A stretch of DNA of 12,872 nucleotides, taken from positions 1-12,872 of the forward strand of contig CAWUUY010000410.1 of NCBI GenBank assembly GCA_963924885.1. Direction: 5' to 3'. A program made the position numbers and the translations under genes. This document shows, one piece after another, positions 1-6,536 of the stretch (position 1 is its first letter; each line of letters opens with the position of its first letter). The notes beneath the pieces were generated by a model. The model saw only the letters and a program-made list of their open reading frames with translations. It ran no database searches and was not told the origin of the DNA. This DNA is from UBA5216 sp963924885 (GTDB lineage: Bacteria; Pseudomonadota; Gammaproteobacteria; Burkholderiales; SG8-41).

Positions 1-582
1 ATCCTTATTGCGCGCCACCGAATACCCATCGGCCTTCGCGCGCTCGATCGTCGAATCACGCCCCCAGATCAACACCTTCATGCCGAACGCCTTGCCGTAA
101 CCCGCCACCACCGCGCCGATGCGCCCGTAACCGTAAATCCCCAGCGTTTTACCGCGCAACCCCAAACCCATCGTCGATTGCCAGCGCCCCGCTTTCAACG
201 CCGCCACCTCCTGAGGAATCTTGCGCATCGCCGACAGAACCAAACCCCAAGTCAACTCCGCCGTCGCATACGAGGGCTTGCCCGGATGCATGTCCGAGCA
301 CAACAAAATCCCGCACTCCGTCAGCGCTGGCACATCGATGTGCGGGTGAACACTGCGCTGACTGATCAGTTTGAGCTTAGGCAAACGCGCAATCAGCGGC
401 GCACGGATAGGCGTGCGCTCGCGGATCAGCACCAGCGCCCCCGTGTCCTTCAACCGCTCGGCGAGTTTGTCTTCATCTTTGGTGTGATCGTTCCAGATGG
501 TTACGGTGTGACCCGCTAGCAGTTTGTAGGCTTCGAGGTTGCGGACGGCGTTTTGGTAGTCGTCGAGGACAGTGATGTTCAT
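1..582 (-). CDS. D-2-hydroxyacid dehydrogenase family protein (C-terminus cut by window edge)
   Basis: The frame stays open from an ATG at 582 to the window edge, giving the first 194 residues. It begins MNITVLDDYQNAV and carries the family's Rossmann glycine motif G151-Y-G-R-I-G156, preceded by LRGKTLGIY. The upstream stretch (LPKLKLIS, HIDVPALTECGI, ATAELTWGL) matches the N-terminal catalytic domain of the SerA/formate-dehydrogenase-like superfamily, which usually runs to about 310-330 residues. The catalytic Arg, Glu and His lie in the missing part. The enzyme is expected to reduce a 2-keto acid or oxidise a D-2-hydroxy acid with NAD(P)H in the cytoplasm. The second beta strand ends W-G-R-D rather than in a plain acidic residue, so NADP use is possible. 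No clear Shine-Dalgarno precedes the start, and the upstream DNA is AT-rich. The family is firm; the substrate is unknown. Confidence 0.85.
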   Translation of the reverse strand, partial: MNITVLDDYQNAVRNLEAYKLLAGHTVTIWNDHTKDEDKLAERLKDTGALVLIRERTPIRAPLIARLPKLKLISQRSVHPHIDVPALTECGILLCSDMHPGKPSYATAELTWGLVLSAMRKIPQEVAALKAGRWQSTMGLGLRGKTLGIYGYGRIGAVVAGYGKAFGMKVLIWGRDSTIERAKADGYSVARNKD

Positions 583-625
583 GAGATTTTAATTGTTAAA
601 TATCATTTTAAAACAGATACTTACC

Positions 626-756
626 ACAACCGTCATTCTGGCGAAGTCCAGAACCCAGGTCGTTGCTGCTTCCGCGGCGCAAGCCGGAAAAAGCTAGTAA
701 GAAAAAACACACGTGAAGCACTCGGTTCTGGCTTACGCCAGAACGACGATGGTTGA
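626..756. repeat. REP-like palindromic repeat cluster (three units)
   Basis: The 192-bp gap between the dehydrogenase start and the toxin stop holds three related palindromes. Unit 1 (631-655) pairs TTCTGG at 636-641 with CCAGAA at 648-653. Unit 3 (724-748) is a perfect 8-bp hairpin, GTTCTGGC at 725-732 with GCCAGAAC at 737-744 and a TTAC loop. Read on the minus strand, unit 3 matches unit 1 closely (CGTCGTTCTGGCGTAAG against CGTCATTCTGGCGAAG), so the two are inverted copies. The match reaches the flanking CAACC on both sides. A diverged middle unit (about 669-690) has TTCCG, then GCGCAAG, then CCGGAA. This layout resembles REP doublets or a BIME, or a small non-autonomous element. The function here is not shown. 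Confidence 0.65.
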
Positions 757-774
757 AATTTTACGTATGGCGCA

Positions 775-1191
775 TCAATCGTGCAGCCACGGGTTAAACA
801 ACTTAACTTCTGCACGCTGAAAATCGTCGATATTACGGGTCACCAGCGTCATTCCATGCACTGACGCCGTGGCCGCTATCATGGCGTCACGCTCGGGCAT
901 GGGATCGGGCACGTGCAAGCTCACACAACGGCGCGCAATCGTAATTTCCAATGGCAAAATACGGCCCGAAAAATCTCGCAGCACTTGTTCTTCCATCCAC
1001 GTGCGCAGCTCAGCGCCTTGACGTTTGTCCTTGCGCTCCATGCGCAAAACGCCCAATTCCAACTCCATTACAGTCAGTGCGGAAAGATAGAGCTGATCCA
1101 GCGACATGCTATCCGCCCATTGAACTACGTGCGCATTTGCTTTATCCGGTCTGCGTAACTCCGAGACGACATTGGTATCCAGAACAAACAT
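775..1191 (-). CDS. vapC: VapC/FitB-like PIN-domain toxin
   Basis: This 138-residue PIN-domain protein is probably the ribonuclease toxin of a type II toxin-antitoxin pair. The acidic metal-binding residues are visible: D5 in MFVLDTNVVSEL, E43 in LTVMELELG, D102 in PERDAMIAATA, and D122/D123 after TRN. The TRNIDDF end is typical of the VapC/FitB branch. Length is normal for the family. The start overlaps the antitoxin stop by one base (TGATG), and no separate Shine-Dalgarno is visible, so translation is probably coupled to the antitoxin. VapC toxins usually cleave tRNA or rRNA; the target here cannot be read from sequence. The gene appears intact, with no missing catalytic residue. Confidence 0.87.
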   Translation of the reverse strand: MFVLDTNVVSELRRPDKANAHVVQWADSMSLDQLYLSALTVMELELGVLRMERKDKRQGAELRTWMEEQVLRDFSGRILPLEITIARRCVSLHVPDPMPERDAMIAATASVHGMTLVTRNIDDFQRAEVKLFNPWLHD

Positions 1192-1448
1192 CAGGAGAAA
1201 TCAGGCACTTTGAGAATGGGGCCGCGCATGCGGGGCGGCTTGAAGTCGAAATCTCCACCCTTGGTTTGTGCAAGCGCCTCCAGCAACGTCTTTTGCTTGC
1301 CGGTAAGCCGCTGATACTCCTCGATGCTCAACAGCACATGCGCCGGACGACCCCGATCCGTAATAACGACCGGACCGCGCTTGGCAGCCTTTTTGGCGCC
1401 GCTGGTGTCCTGATTGAATTCGCGGCTAGAGAGAGTTGTCATGCCCAT
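1191..1448 (-). CDS. Phd/YefM-type antitoxin partner of the PIN toxin
   Basis: This 85-residue protein has the shape of a type II antitoxin. The N-terminus (TTLSSREFNQDTSGAKKAA, then GPVVITDRGRPAHVLLS) matches the Phd/YefM DNA-binding fold. The C-terminal tail, rich in Lys, Arg and Pro, would wrap the toxin. The ATG at 1448 is preferred over the one two codons later because GGAGG sits five bases upstream of it. Its stop codon overlaps the toxin start. The gene lies just downstream of a near-perfect palindrome that is a likely autoregulatory operator. Phd-family antitoxins are often paired with PIN toxins, so the combination is not unusual in itself. Confidence 0.85.
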   Translation of the reverse strand: MGMTTLSSREFNQDTSGAKKAAKRGPVVITDRGRPAHVLLSIEEYQRLTGKQKTLLEALAQTKGGDFDFKPPRMRGPILKVPDFS

Positions 1449-1466
1449 GATGGCCTCCGTGCGAAA

Positions 1467-1482
1467 GTAGTTACGTTACTAC
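1467..1482. promoter_or_regulatory. Palindromic operator of the toxin-antitoxin operon
   Basis: GTAGTTACGTTACTAC is a 16-bp palindrome with a single mismatched pair. It sits 18 bases upstream of the antitoxin ATG. Antitoxins of this type bind such palindromes to repress their own operon. The site falls in the 49-bp gap after the propeller gene. Confidence 0.6.
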
Positions 1483-1501
1483 ATTCACAACATGACGTCA
1501 A
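1473..1501 (-). promoter_or_regulatory. Candidate promoter of the toxin-antitoxin operon
   Basis: On the minus strand a TTGACG box (1496-1501, five of six consensus bases) lies 17 bp from TAACGT (1473-1478, a poor -10 match). The -35 box overlaps the stop codon of the upstream propeller gene, and the -10 lies inside the palindrome, so a bound antitoxin would block it. The weak -10 keeps confidence low. Confidence 0.35.
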
Positions 1502-2733
1502 ACCCGCTCCAAAATATGTAACCCCCGCACCCGATCCAGCAGATAAATCAACCCGCGATTATCCACCGTCACGTCGTTGCTTTGCACGCGCGGGCAGCCG
1601 GGCGGCACGTCGGGCATGAATGACGCCACTTCTTTCGGAGCGTGGGGCTTGGCGATGTCGATGATGCGCAGGCCGTGCGCGAACCACGCGACGGGGATTT
1701 CGGTGCCGATGACTTTTTCGCACGGCTGATGGCAGCCGGTCATCACGGGTTGCGGTTCGTCGGGCATGTCTTCCAACTGGAAGGATGAAATCGGCACCGG
1801 ATTTTTTTCGTCACTGATGTCCACCACCCACAAGAAAGCCGCCGGGTACGGCGTGTCGCAGCCTTCGAGCCGGCCCACGTCTTCGTCGGACACCACCATG
1901 ATGTCGCGCCCGCCGATCTTAAACGGCATTTTGAGACAGGTGTGCGTCGGCCACGGGAACGGCGGACTCCAATCGACGTGCGAAACTAGTTTCGGTTTGC
2001 TCATGTCGTCGATATCCAGAATCACAAAACCGCCATACCAGTAGCTGGTGTAAAGGCGATTGCCCTGGCGCAGCGGGTGATGGCATTTGTGATGCGAGCC
2101 TTTCCAGGTGGGCTTTTCGCCGCCCGCGGCCCACTGGCCCGGCATGTGCCAGCGACCAACTTCCTCCGGCTTGGCGGGGTTCTTCAGGTCCAGAATGACC
2201 ACGATATTGCCGATATAGCCGTCCATCGTCGGCGAGATGTAGGCGTAGCGGCCATCGAAATCAAAGCGATGCACGCCGCGCGCGTAGTTGGCCGCGCTCT
2301 TATCCGTCGCGTCCCAATGCGTGATGAGTTTTTGTTTGGCCGGATTGGAAATATCCCAGATCGACAGACCGCCAGTATAGCCCGGTGGCGGCGTTTCTCC
2401 CTTCAACGCATGCGCGCCAAGCACCTCGCGGTTGGTAATCATGATGTCGCCCGCTACCCGCACCTTGTGCGAATGCGTGCCAGGCGGCATGTTGATCTCG
2501 CCGATTTGCTTTGGGTTTTTCGGATCGGCCACGTCGATTATCAACGTGCCCGCCGGGTTGCGCATATTGCCGATGTAAGCCGTCGTGCCCTGCACCACCA
2601 CCTGTCCGCCGCCCGCGCAGTCAAACCACGCCTGCTTGCCGAATTGATTGTGCGTGTGCGCGTGATCGTGCACGGCCCCTGCCTGGCGCACGTCCATGTA
2701 AGCGACTTCCCTGACTCCCTTGGCTTTGCTCAT
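1498..2733 (-). CDS. LVIVD-type beta-propeller protein with His/Cys-rich channel motifs
   Basis: A 411-residue protein made of repeated beta-propeller blades with the outer-strand signature of LVIVD proteins: TLIIDVADPKNPKQIGE, LSIWDISNPAK, VVILDLKNPAKPEEVG, FVILDIDDMSKPK, LWVVDISDEKNPVP and LRIIDIAKPHAPKEVA. No signal peptide is seen. The N-terminus has HDHAHTH (residues 22-28). A His recurs where successive inner strands begin: H89, H155, H218, H264, H335; Cys residues lie near several of them (C217, C266, C334, C338). This pattern suggests a metal centre in the propeller channel, but that is inference. The gene follows the Bug protein gene by 27 bp, with AAGGA ahead of the start, so the two are probably cotranscribed. 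The enzymatic role is unknown. The pattern is distantly reminiscent of SELENBP1/methanethiol oxidase propellers, though it is not clearly a member of that family. Confidence 0.75.
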   Translation of the reverse strand: MSKAKGVREVAYMDVRQAGAVHDHAHTHNQFGKQAWFDCAGGGQVVVQGTTAYIGNMRNPAGTLIIDVADPKNPKQIGEINMPPGTHSHKVRVAGDIMITNREVLGAHALKGETPPPGYTGGLSIWDISNPAKQKLITHWDATDKSAANYARGVHRFDFDGRYAYISPTMDGYIGNIVVILDLKNPAKPEEVGRWHMPGQWAAGGEKPTWKGSHHKCHHPLRQGNRLYTSYWYGGFVILDIDDMSKPKLVSHVDWSPPFPWPTHTCLKMPFKIGGRDIMVVSDEDVGRLEGCDTPYPAAFLWVVDISDEKNPVPISSFQLEDMPDEPQPVMTGCHQPCEKVIGTEIPVAWFAHGLRIIDIAKPHAPKEVASFMPDVPPGCPRVQSNDVTVDNRGLIYLLDRVRGLHILERV

Positions 2734-2760
2734 TTTGCGTTCCTTGTGTAATTCCGTTTC

Positions 2761-3726
2761 TCAGTCCAGTTTAATCCCTGCCTGCTTAATCACCCGCGCC
2801 CACTTATCCCGTTCCGCGCTGACAAACGCCGCGAATTGCGCGGGCGTGTTGCCCACCGGCTCGCAGCCCAGCGCCAGAAGGCGATCCTGCGTTTCCGTGC
2901 CGCGCAGCACTTTCACAATATCAGAATTCAATCGCGTGACGATTTCATTCGGCGTGCGCGCCGGCGCCAGCCAGCCGAACCAGCCGACCACTTCAAAGCC
3001 GGGAAAGCCCAGCTCAGCCACCGTCGGCAGTTCAGGCGCCACGCGCGAACGCGCCCCGCTGGTAATCGCCAGCGCGCGCACTTTGCCGGCCTTCACTTGC
3101 GGTGTCGCCACCAGCGCCAGGCTGAACAACGCCTGCACCTGTCCGCCGATTAGTTCCGCCAGCGCCGGGCCGCCGCCTTTATACGGAATGTGCGTGAGCT
3201 GCATACCCGACACAATTTTAAATTGCTCCACCGCCAGATGCCCCGACGAGCCGTTGCCCGCCGAGGCAAAATTCACCGGCTTTACTTTGCCCAGCGCGAT
3301 CAATTCCTTCACCGACGTGGCCGGCACCGACGGATGCACGATCAGAATATTCGGCACAGAAATGCCGTGCGTGATCGCGGCAAAATCCTTCACCGGATCA
3401 AAGCGCACCTCGCGATACAAACTCGGATTGATCGCCACCCCCGCCGCCGACAGCGCAAAGGTGTAGCCGTCGGGGGCGGCACGCGCCGCCGTATCATAGG
3501 CGATGTTGCCGTTGGCGCCGGGGCGGTTATCCACCACGACAATTTGCCCCAGCGATTCGGTGAGCCTGGGCGCTACCATGCGTGCCAATGTATCGGCCGG
3601 ACCACCGGGCGGAACGGCAACGATCATGCGGATGGGTTTCGACGGATAAGTTTGGGGAGACTGTGCGAACAACGTCGTGCTCGCGCCGGCCAGCCCCAAC
3701 ACGGCAGAGATCAGCTGGATTTTCAT
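2761..3726 (-). CDS. Bug/TctC-family tripartite tricarboxylate transporter substrate-binding protein
   Basis: A 321-residue periplasmic solute-binding protein. Residues 1-21 form a signal peptide, with probable cleavage after L19-F20-A21. Family motifs follow in order: YPSKPIRMIVAVPPGGPAD, the GQIVVVDNRPGANG strand and loop, APDGYT, HIPYKGGGPALAELIGGQV and LPTVAELGFPGFEVVGWFG. These place it in the Bug family, which binds carboxylates or related small organic molecules. No TctA or TctB membrane subunits are present in the window, so it is an orphan receptor, as most Bug proteins are. It is the first gene of a unit with the LVIVD propeller, which may handle the same compound. The ligand cannot be predicted. 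No clear Shine-Dalgarno precedes the ATG at 3726, but the signal peptide supports the start. Confidence 0.93.
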   Translation of the reverse strand: MKIQLISAVLGLAGASTTLFAQSPQTYPSKPIRMIVAVPPGGPADTLARMVAPRLTESLGQIVVVDNRPGANGNIAYDTAARAAPDGYTFALSAAGVAINPSLYREVRFDPVKDFAAITHGISVPNILIVHPSVPATSVKELIALGKVKPVNFASAGNGSSGHLAVEQFKIVSGMQLTHIPYKGGGPALAELIGGQVQALFSLALVATPQVKAGKVRALAITSGARSRVAPELPTVAELGFPGFEVVGWFGWLAPARTPNEIVTRLNSDIVKVLRGTETQDRLLALGCEPVGNTPAQFAAFVSAERDKWARVIKQAGIKLD

Positions 3727-3796
3727 GTGCGGATTATTGCATTCTGCTCGCGCTTACGCCCGATTGTAAACATGCGTCTGGTCAGCCGGAGAATGC

Positions 3797-3862
3797 GTTG
3801 CCGCGAGGCGCTCATCGCCTGCTGCTTTCACCGCAGAGATTACTGCTAAACTTCGCGGCAAC
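3797..3862. repeat. 10-bp inverted repeat in the divergent control region
   Basis: GTTGCCGCGA (3797-3806) is repeated exactly in inverse as TCGCGGCAAC (3853-3862), 46 bases apart. A small hairpin, AGGCG/CGCCT (3806-3820), lies between them, as does a possible extended -10 element TGCTAAACT (3844-3852) for the lipoprotein gene. The 159-bp region separates two divergent genes, so the arms may be binding sites for a shared regulator, or a structured 5' leader. No regulator gene is adjacent. Confidence 0.4.
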
Positions 3863-3885
3863 ATCAAGCTTTCCCTGAATCAACC

Positions 3886-5154
3886 ATGAAAATTTCCGCT
3901 ATTGCTACACTGGGCCTGCTGCTCACGCTGGCAGGTTGCGCCACCAACCCTCCCGGCCAAAAATCTGCCGACCCCGGTTGGTACTCCACGTGGGCCATGT
4001 CGCACAATGCGCGCGTCGCCGCGAACATGAGTGGACGCACCGTCCGCCAAATTCTCACACCCAGCATTGCGGGTGAAAGTGTCCGGGTAAAGATCGAAAA
4101 CACCATGGGCGAAGCGCCGGTAACGTTCTCCGGTGCGTCAATCGGCCTCACCGCGCAAGGCGCGGCGATCCGCGAAGGCACCCTGAAACGGCTCACCTTT
4201 GGAGGACAGGCGGGCATCACCCTCGCACCGGGCGCGGGCGCCTACAGCGACCCAGTGTCACTCAGGTTCGGAGCACTACAACAGCTCACGCTGAGCCTGG
4301 AGGTGCAATCCGCCGCCGACATCAGTACACACCATGTCGGCCTGCGCATCAACTGGTCGACGCCAGGTGCGCGTGCGTTTGATATCTCGCCGGCAGGATT
4401 CGATCCGCTGCCGGAGGTGCCCCCCGCAAATACCGGACAGTGGCCTTTCTACTGGGTCGCTGCGCTGGACGTTAAATCCGATGAAGCGACCGGCAGCATT
4501 GTCATGTTCGCAGACTCCATTACCGACGGACGTTGCAGCACGCGCGACGAAAAAGGCATTGTTCGTCCCAATCTGAATCAGCGCTGGGGCGATGGGGTCA
4601 TCGCACGACTGGCCGAGCGCGCCAAAAAAGACCGCGCGTTTTACAAGGCGATTGCGATCACCTCCATTTCCGGCAACCGTGTGCTCGGACGCGGCAACGG
4701 CCCCTCGGCATTCGAGCGCCTCGAACGTGATGTACTCGACCGCGCGGGCGTCACGCACGTGGTGTTTTTCATGGGTACGAATGACGTCGCGGGCGGATTT
4801 ACCGCCGCGCAGGTCAGTGCCGGTGTGCAGCAGATTATCGCGCTGGTGCGCGTACGCGGCCTCAAGATTGTCGGCGTCACGGCGGTGCCGCGCGGTCGTC
4901 CCGCTCCCGAGACCGGCTGGTCGGGGTCGATGGAAAAGGAGCGCCTTGCGCTCAACGAATGGATACGCACCAAGGCGGGCTTCGATGGCGTGATCGATTT
5001 CGACGCGCTGATGAAGCGGGGGCCGCTGGTCAGGCTGGCTGACGGGAACAATGCTCCTGCCATGCCCGACGATTGGAACTGCGACGGTACGCATCCCAAC
5101 TCCGCGGGCTATCGGGCGATGGGCGATTTTGTCGATTTGAATCTGTTCCGCTAA
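3886..5154 (+). CDS. SGNH/GDSL-family hydrolase, predicted lipoprotein
   Basis: A 422-residue protein with a lipoprotein signal peptide (lipobox L15-A-G-C18), so it should be anchored in the envelope through Cys18. Residues about 25-195 form an N-terminal domain of beta-sandwich character. The catalytic domain follows: block I F-A209-D210-S211-I-T-D-G, block II SISGNRVLG, block III G297-T-N299-D, and block V D400-G-T-H403-P-N. Ser211, Asp400 and His403 form the expected triad, with Gly and Asn as oxyanion donors. The usual block I glycine (GDS) is replaced by alanine. Families of this shape are esterases or carbohydrate esterases that deacetylate polysaccharides. The substrate is unknown. The gene heads a plus-strand series whose next two members are also membrane proteins. 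No strong Shine-Dalgarno is seen. Confidence 0.88.
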   Translation: MKISAIATLGLLLTLAGCATNPPGQKSADPGWYSTWAMSHNARVAANMSGRTVRQILTPSIAGESVRVKIENTMGEAPVTFSGASIGLTAQGAAIREGTLKRLTFGGQAGITLAPGAGAYSDPVSLRFGALQQLTLSLEVQSAADISTHHVGLRINWSTPGARAFDISPAGFDPLPEVPPANTGQWPFYWVAALDVKSDEATGSIVMFADSITDGRCSTRDEKGIVRPNLNQRWGDGVIARLAERAKKDRAFYKAIAITSISGNRVLGRGNGPSAFERLERDVLDRAGVTHVVFFMGTNDVAGGFTAAQVSAGVQQIIALVRVRGLKIVGVTAVPRGRPAPETGWSGSMEKERLALNEWIRTKAGFDGVIDFDALMKRGPLVRLADGNNAPAMPDDWNCDGTHPNSAGYRAMGDFVDLNLFR

Positions 5155-5175
5155 CCGCGGGCGTCATACTGCTCG

Positions 5176-5544
5176 ATGAGCTTGCTGCCCAAACACCCCG
5201 CGTCACGCATCGCGGCGCTGCTTTGGCTGCTCGCCTGCGTGGCATTCCTGATGTGGACACTGTTGAAACCGGATATCTACGTGGAGGAACGCAGTGCGTT
5301 GTCACGGCTGGTGCCGGTTTACTTCCTCGGCTTTCCGTCCGCACACATCGCGGTGGTGGCCATTGGGAAAATCAAACTGGCGCTCTACCTAAATGCCCGG
5401 TTTGAACCCAGCATTCTGTCCGAATGCCTTAGCTTGTGGACGACGATGGTGGTGTTGGGTTACTTTCAGTGGTTCATTCTGTTGCCTTGGCTCGCACGCA
5501 AACTGTGGCGCACGTGCAATACGTTTTTCAATCGCAACGATTAA
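5176..5544 (+). CDS. Small membrane protein of unknown function (three predicted helices)
   Basis: A 122-residue protein I do not recognise. Three hydrophobic segments are visible: about residues 9-30 (IAALLWLLACVAFLMWTLL), 45-65 (LVPVYFLGFPSAHIAVVAIG) and 84-106 (SLWTTMVVLGYFQWFILLPW). A basic end, ARKLWRTCNTFFNRND, is probably cytoplasmic. It lies 21 bp after the lipoprotein gene and 8 bp before the EEP-family gene, so cotranscription is likely, and a role at the envelope with these two is possible. There is no recognisable catalytic motif and no clear ribosome binding site. Codon use matches its neighbours. That it is a real gene rests on its position and its clear membrane pattern. Confidence 0.7.
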   Translation: MSLLPKHPASRIAALLWLLACVAFLMWTLLKPDIYVEERSALSRLVPVYFLGFPSAHIAVVAIGKIKLALYLNARFEPSILSECLSLWTTMVVLGYFQWFILLPWLARKLWRTCNTFFNRND

Positions 5545-5552
5545 TTCACGCC

Positions 5553-6521
5553 ATGACACCAACCCCCTTCCGCCAAGGCGTCGCCCGTCGCTTTATCATT
5601 CTGACCCTGCTGCTGCTCGCGGCGACTGTGTTCGCCGCGCTCGCCACGCTGCACTGGTTTGCCGAACTGTTCAGCCACTTCGCGCCGCATTGCGCTGTTT
5701 TTTCGTTATTTTTCCTGCTGGCGTTCGCGCTGCTGCGCGCATGGCGCTGGGCATTGCTGGCCTGTGCGCTGGCGCTGTGGAACGGCTATCCGGTGGCGCG
5801 TTCGTTGTTCCAGGGCGATCCACCCGCGATAGCAGCAGCGCGAAAATTCACCGTATTTCACTTCAATGCCAATCTAAATCACGAGCAGCCGCAACGCATC
5901 ACATCCTACCTGCTGCGCCAGGCGAAGCATATCGACGTGGTGGTTTTGCTCGAAGCAACAGAAGTCTTCGCCGTCGTGCTCGATGAATTAAAAGAACTTT
6001 ATCCCTACCAGATCCGGCACCACGAAAGCTCCCCCTTCGGTATCGCGCTGGCGAGCAAACATCCCATCGATTTCGGCGCCATCTCCAAAGCGCCTACCGG
6101 CCAGTTTGCGCATATCGAAGCAACGCTGAAACTGCCGGGACGCGACACGCCGCTTGCGCTGTATGCCGTCCACGCGCCGCCGCCGATTTCGGCGAAGATG
6201 GTTGAGGAGCGCAACCGTAAGTTGGAGCACATCGCGCGCCAGGCCGCCGCGCAGCCGCAAAGCACGCCGGTCGTCGTGGGCGATTTCAACCTCACGCCAT
6301 GGTCGCCGTATTTCCAGAAATTCATCACTGACAGCGGTCTGCGAGACGCACGCACGCCGCGCCGCTTCGATCACACCTGGCCGGTGACTTTCAACAACGC
6401 GCATATCGGCCTGGCCATCGATCACAGCTTTGCGCACCAATCGCTGCCGCTGGTCAAGCGAGTCATCGGCCCCGACCTCGGCTCGGATCACATGCCTGTC
6501 ACGGTCACTTTCGGCTATTGA
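5553..6521 (+). CDS. Membrane-anchored endonuclease/exonuclease/phosphatase (EEP) family protein
   Basis: From the ATG at 5553 the protein has 323 residues. Three N-terminal membrane segments (about 13-33, 45-62, 64-80) precede an EEP domain with its signature residues in order: F-N105-A-N107, L-E134-A-T-E, H207 followed by APPP, G243-D244-F-N246, and S311-D312-H313. These are the metal and phosphate ligands of the DNase I/exonuclease III fold. Membrane-tethered members such as E. coli YafD have a similar plan. The substrate could be a nucleic acid, a phosphoester or a lipid phosphate. The frame is open upstream to an ATG at 5436, but that start would overlap the preceding gene, so 5553, 8 bp after it, is preferred. 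The next gene follows after 15 bp. Confidence 0.87.
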   Translation: MTPTPFRQGVARRFIILTLLLLAATVFAALATLHWFAELFSHFAPHCAVFSLFFLLAFALLRAWRWALLACALALWNGYPVARSLFQGDPPAIAAARKFTVFHFNANLNHEQPQRITSYLLRQAKHIDVVVLLEATEVFAVVLDELKELYPYQIRHHESSPFGIALASKHPIDFGAISKAPTGQFAHIEATLKLPGRDTPLALYAVHAPPPISAKMVEERNRKLEHIARQAAAQPQSTPVVVGDFNLTPWSPYFQKFITDSGLRDARTPRRFDHTWPVTFNNAHIGLAIDHSFAHQSLPLVKRVIGPDLGSDHMPVTVTFGY

Positions 6522-6536
6522 ACAAGGAATCACCCC

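Noticed and set aside
951..1619. Plus-strand open frame of 222 codons across the toxin-antitoxin genes
   Set aside because: It crosses two well-supported minus-strand genes and their control region and has no family resemblance.
2077..3849. Several plus-strand open frames opposite the LVIVD and Bug genes
   Set aside because: The minus-strand genes have clear family motifs, while these frames are Arg/His-rich with no motif and no sensible spacing.
5436..5552. Earlier start for the EEP-family gene
   Set aside because: It would overlap the small membrane protein gene by over 100 bp, and the extra residues show no membrane or domain character. The ATG at 5553 fits the 8-bp spacing.
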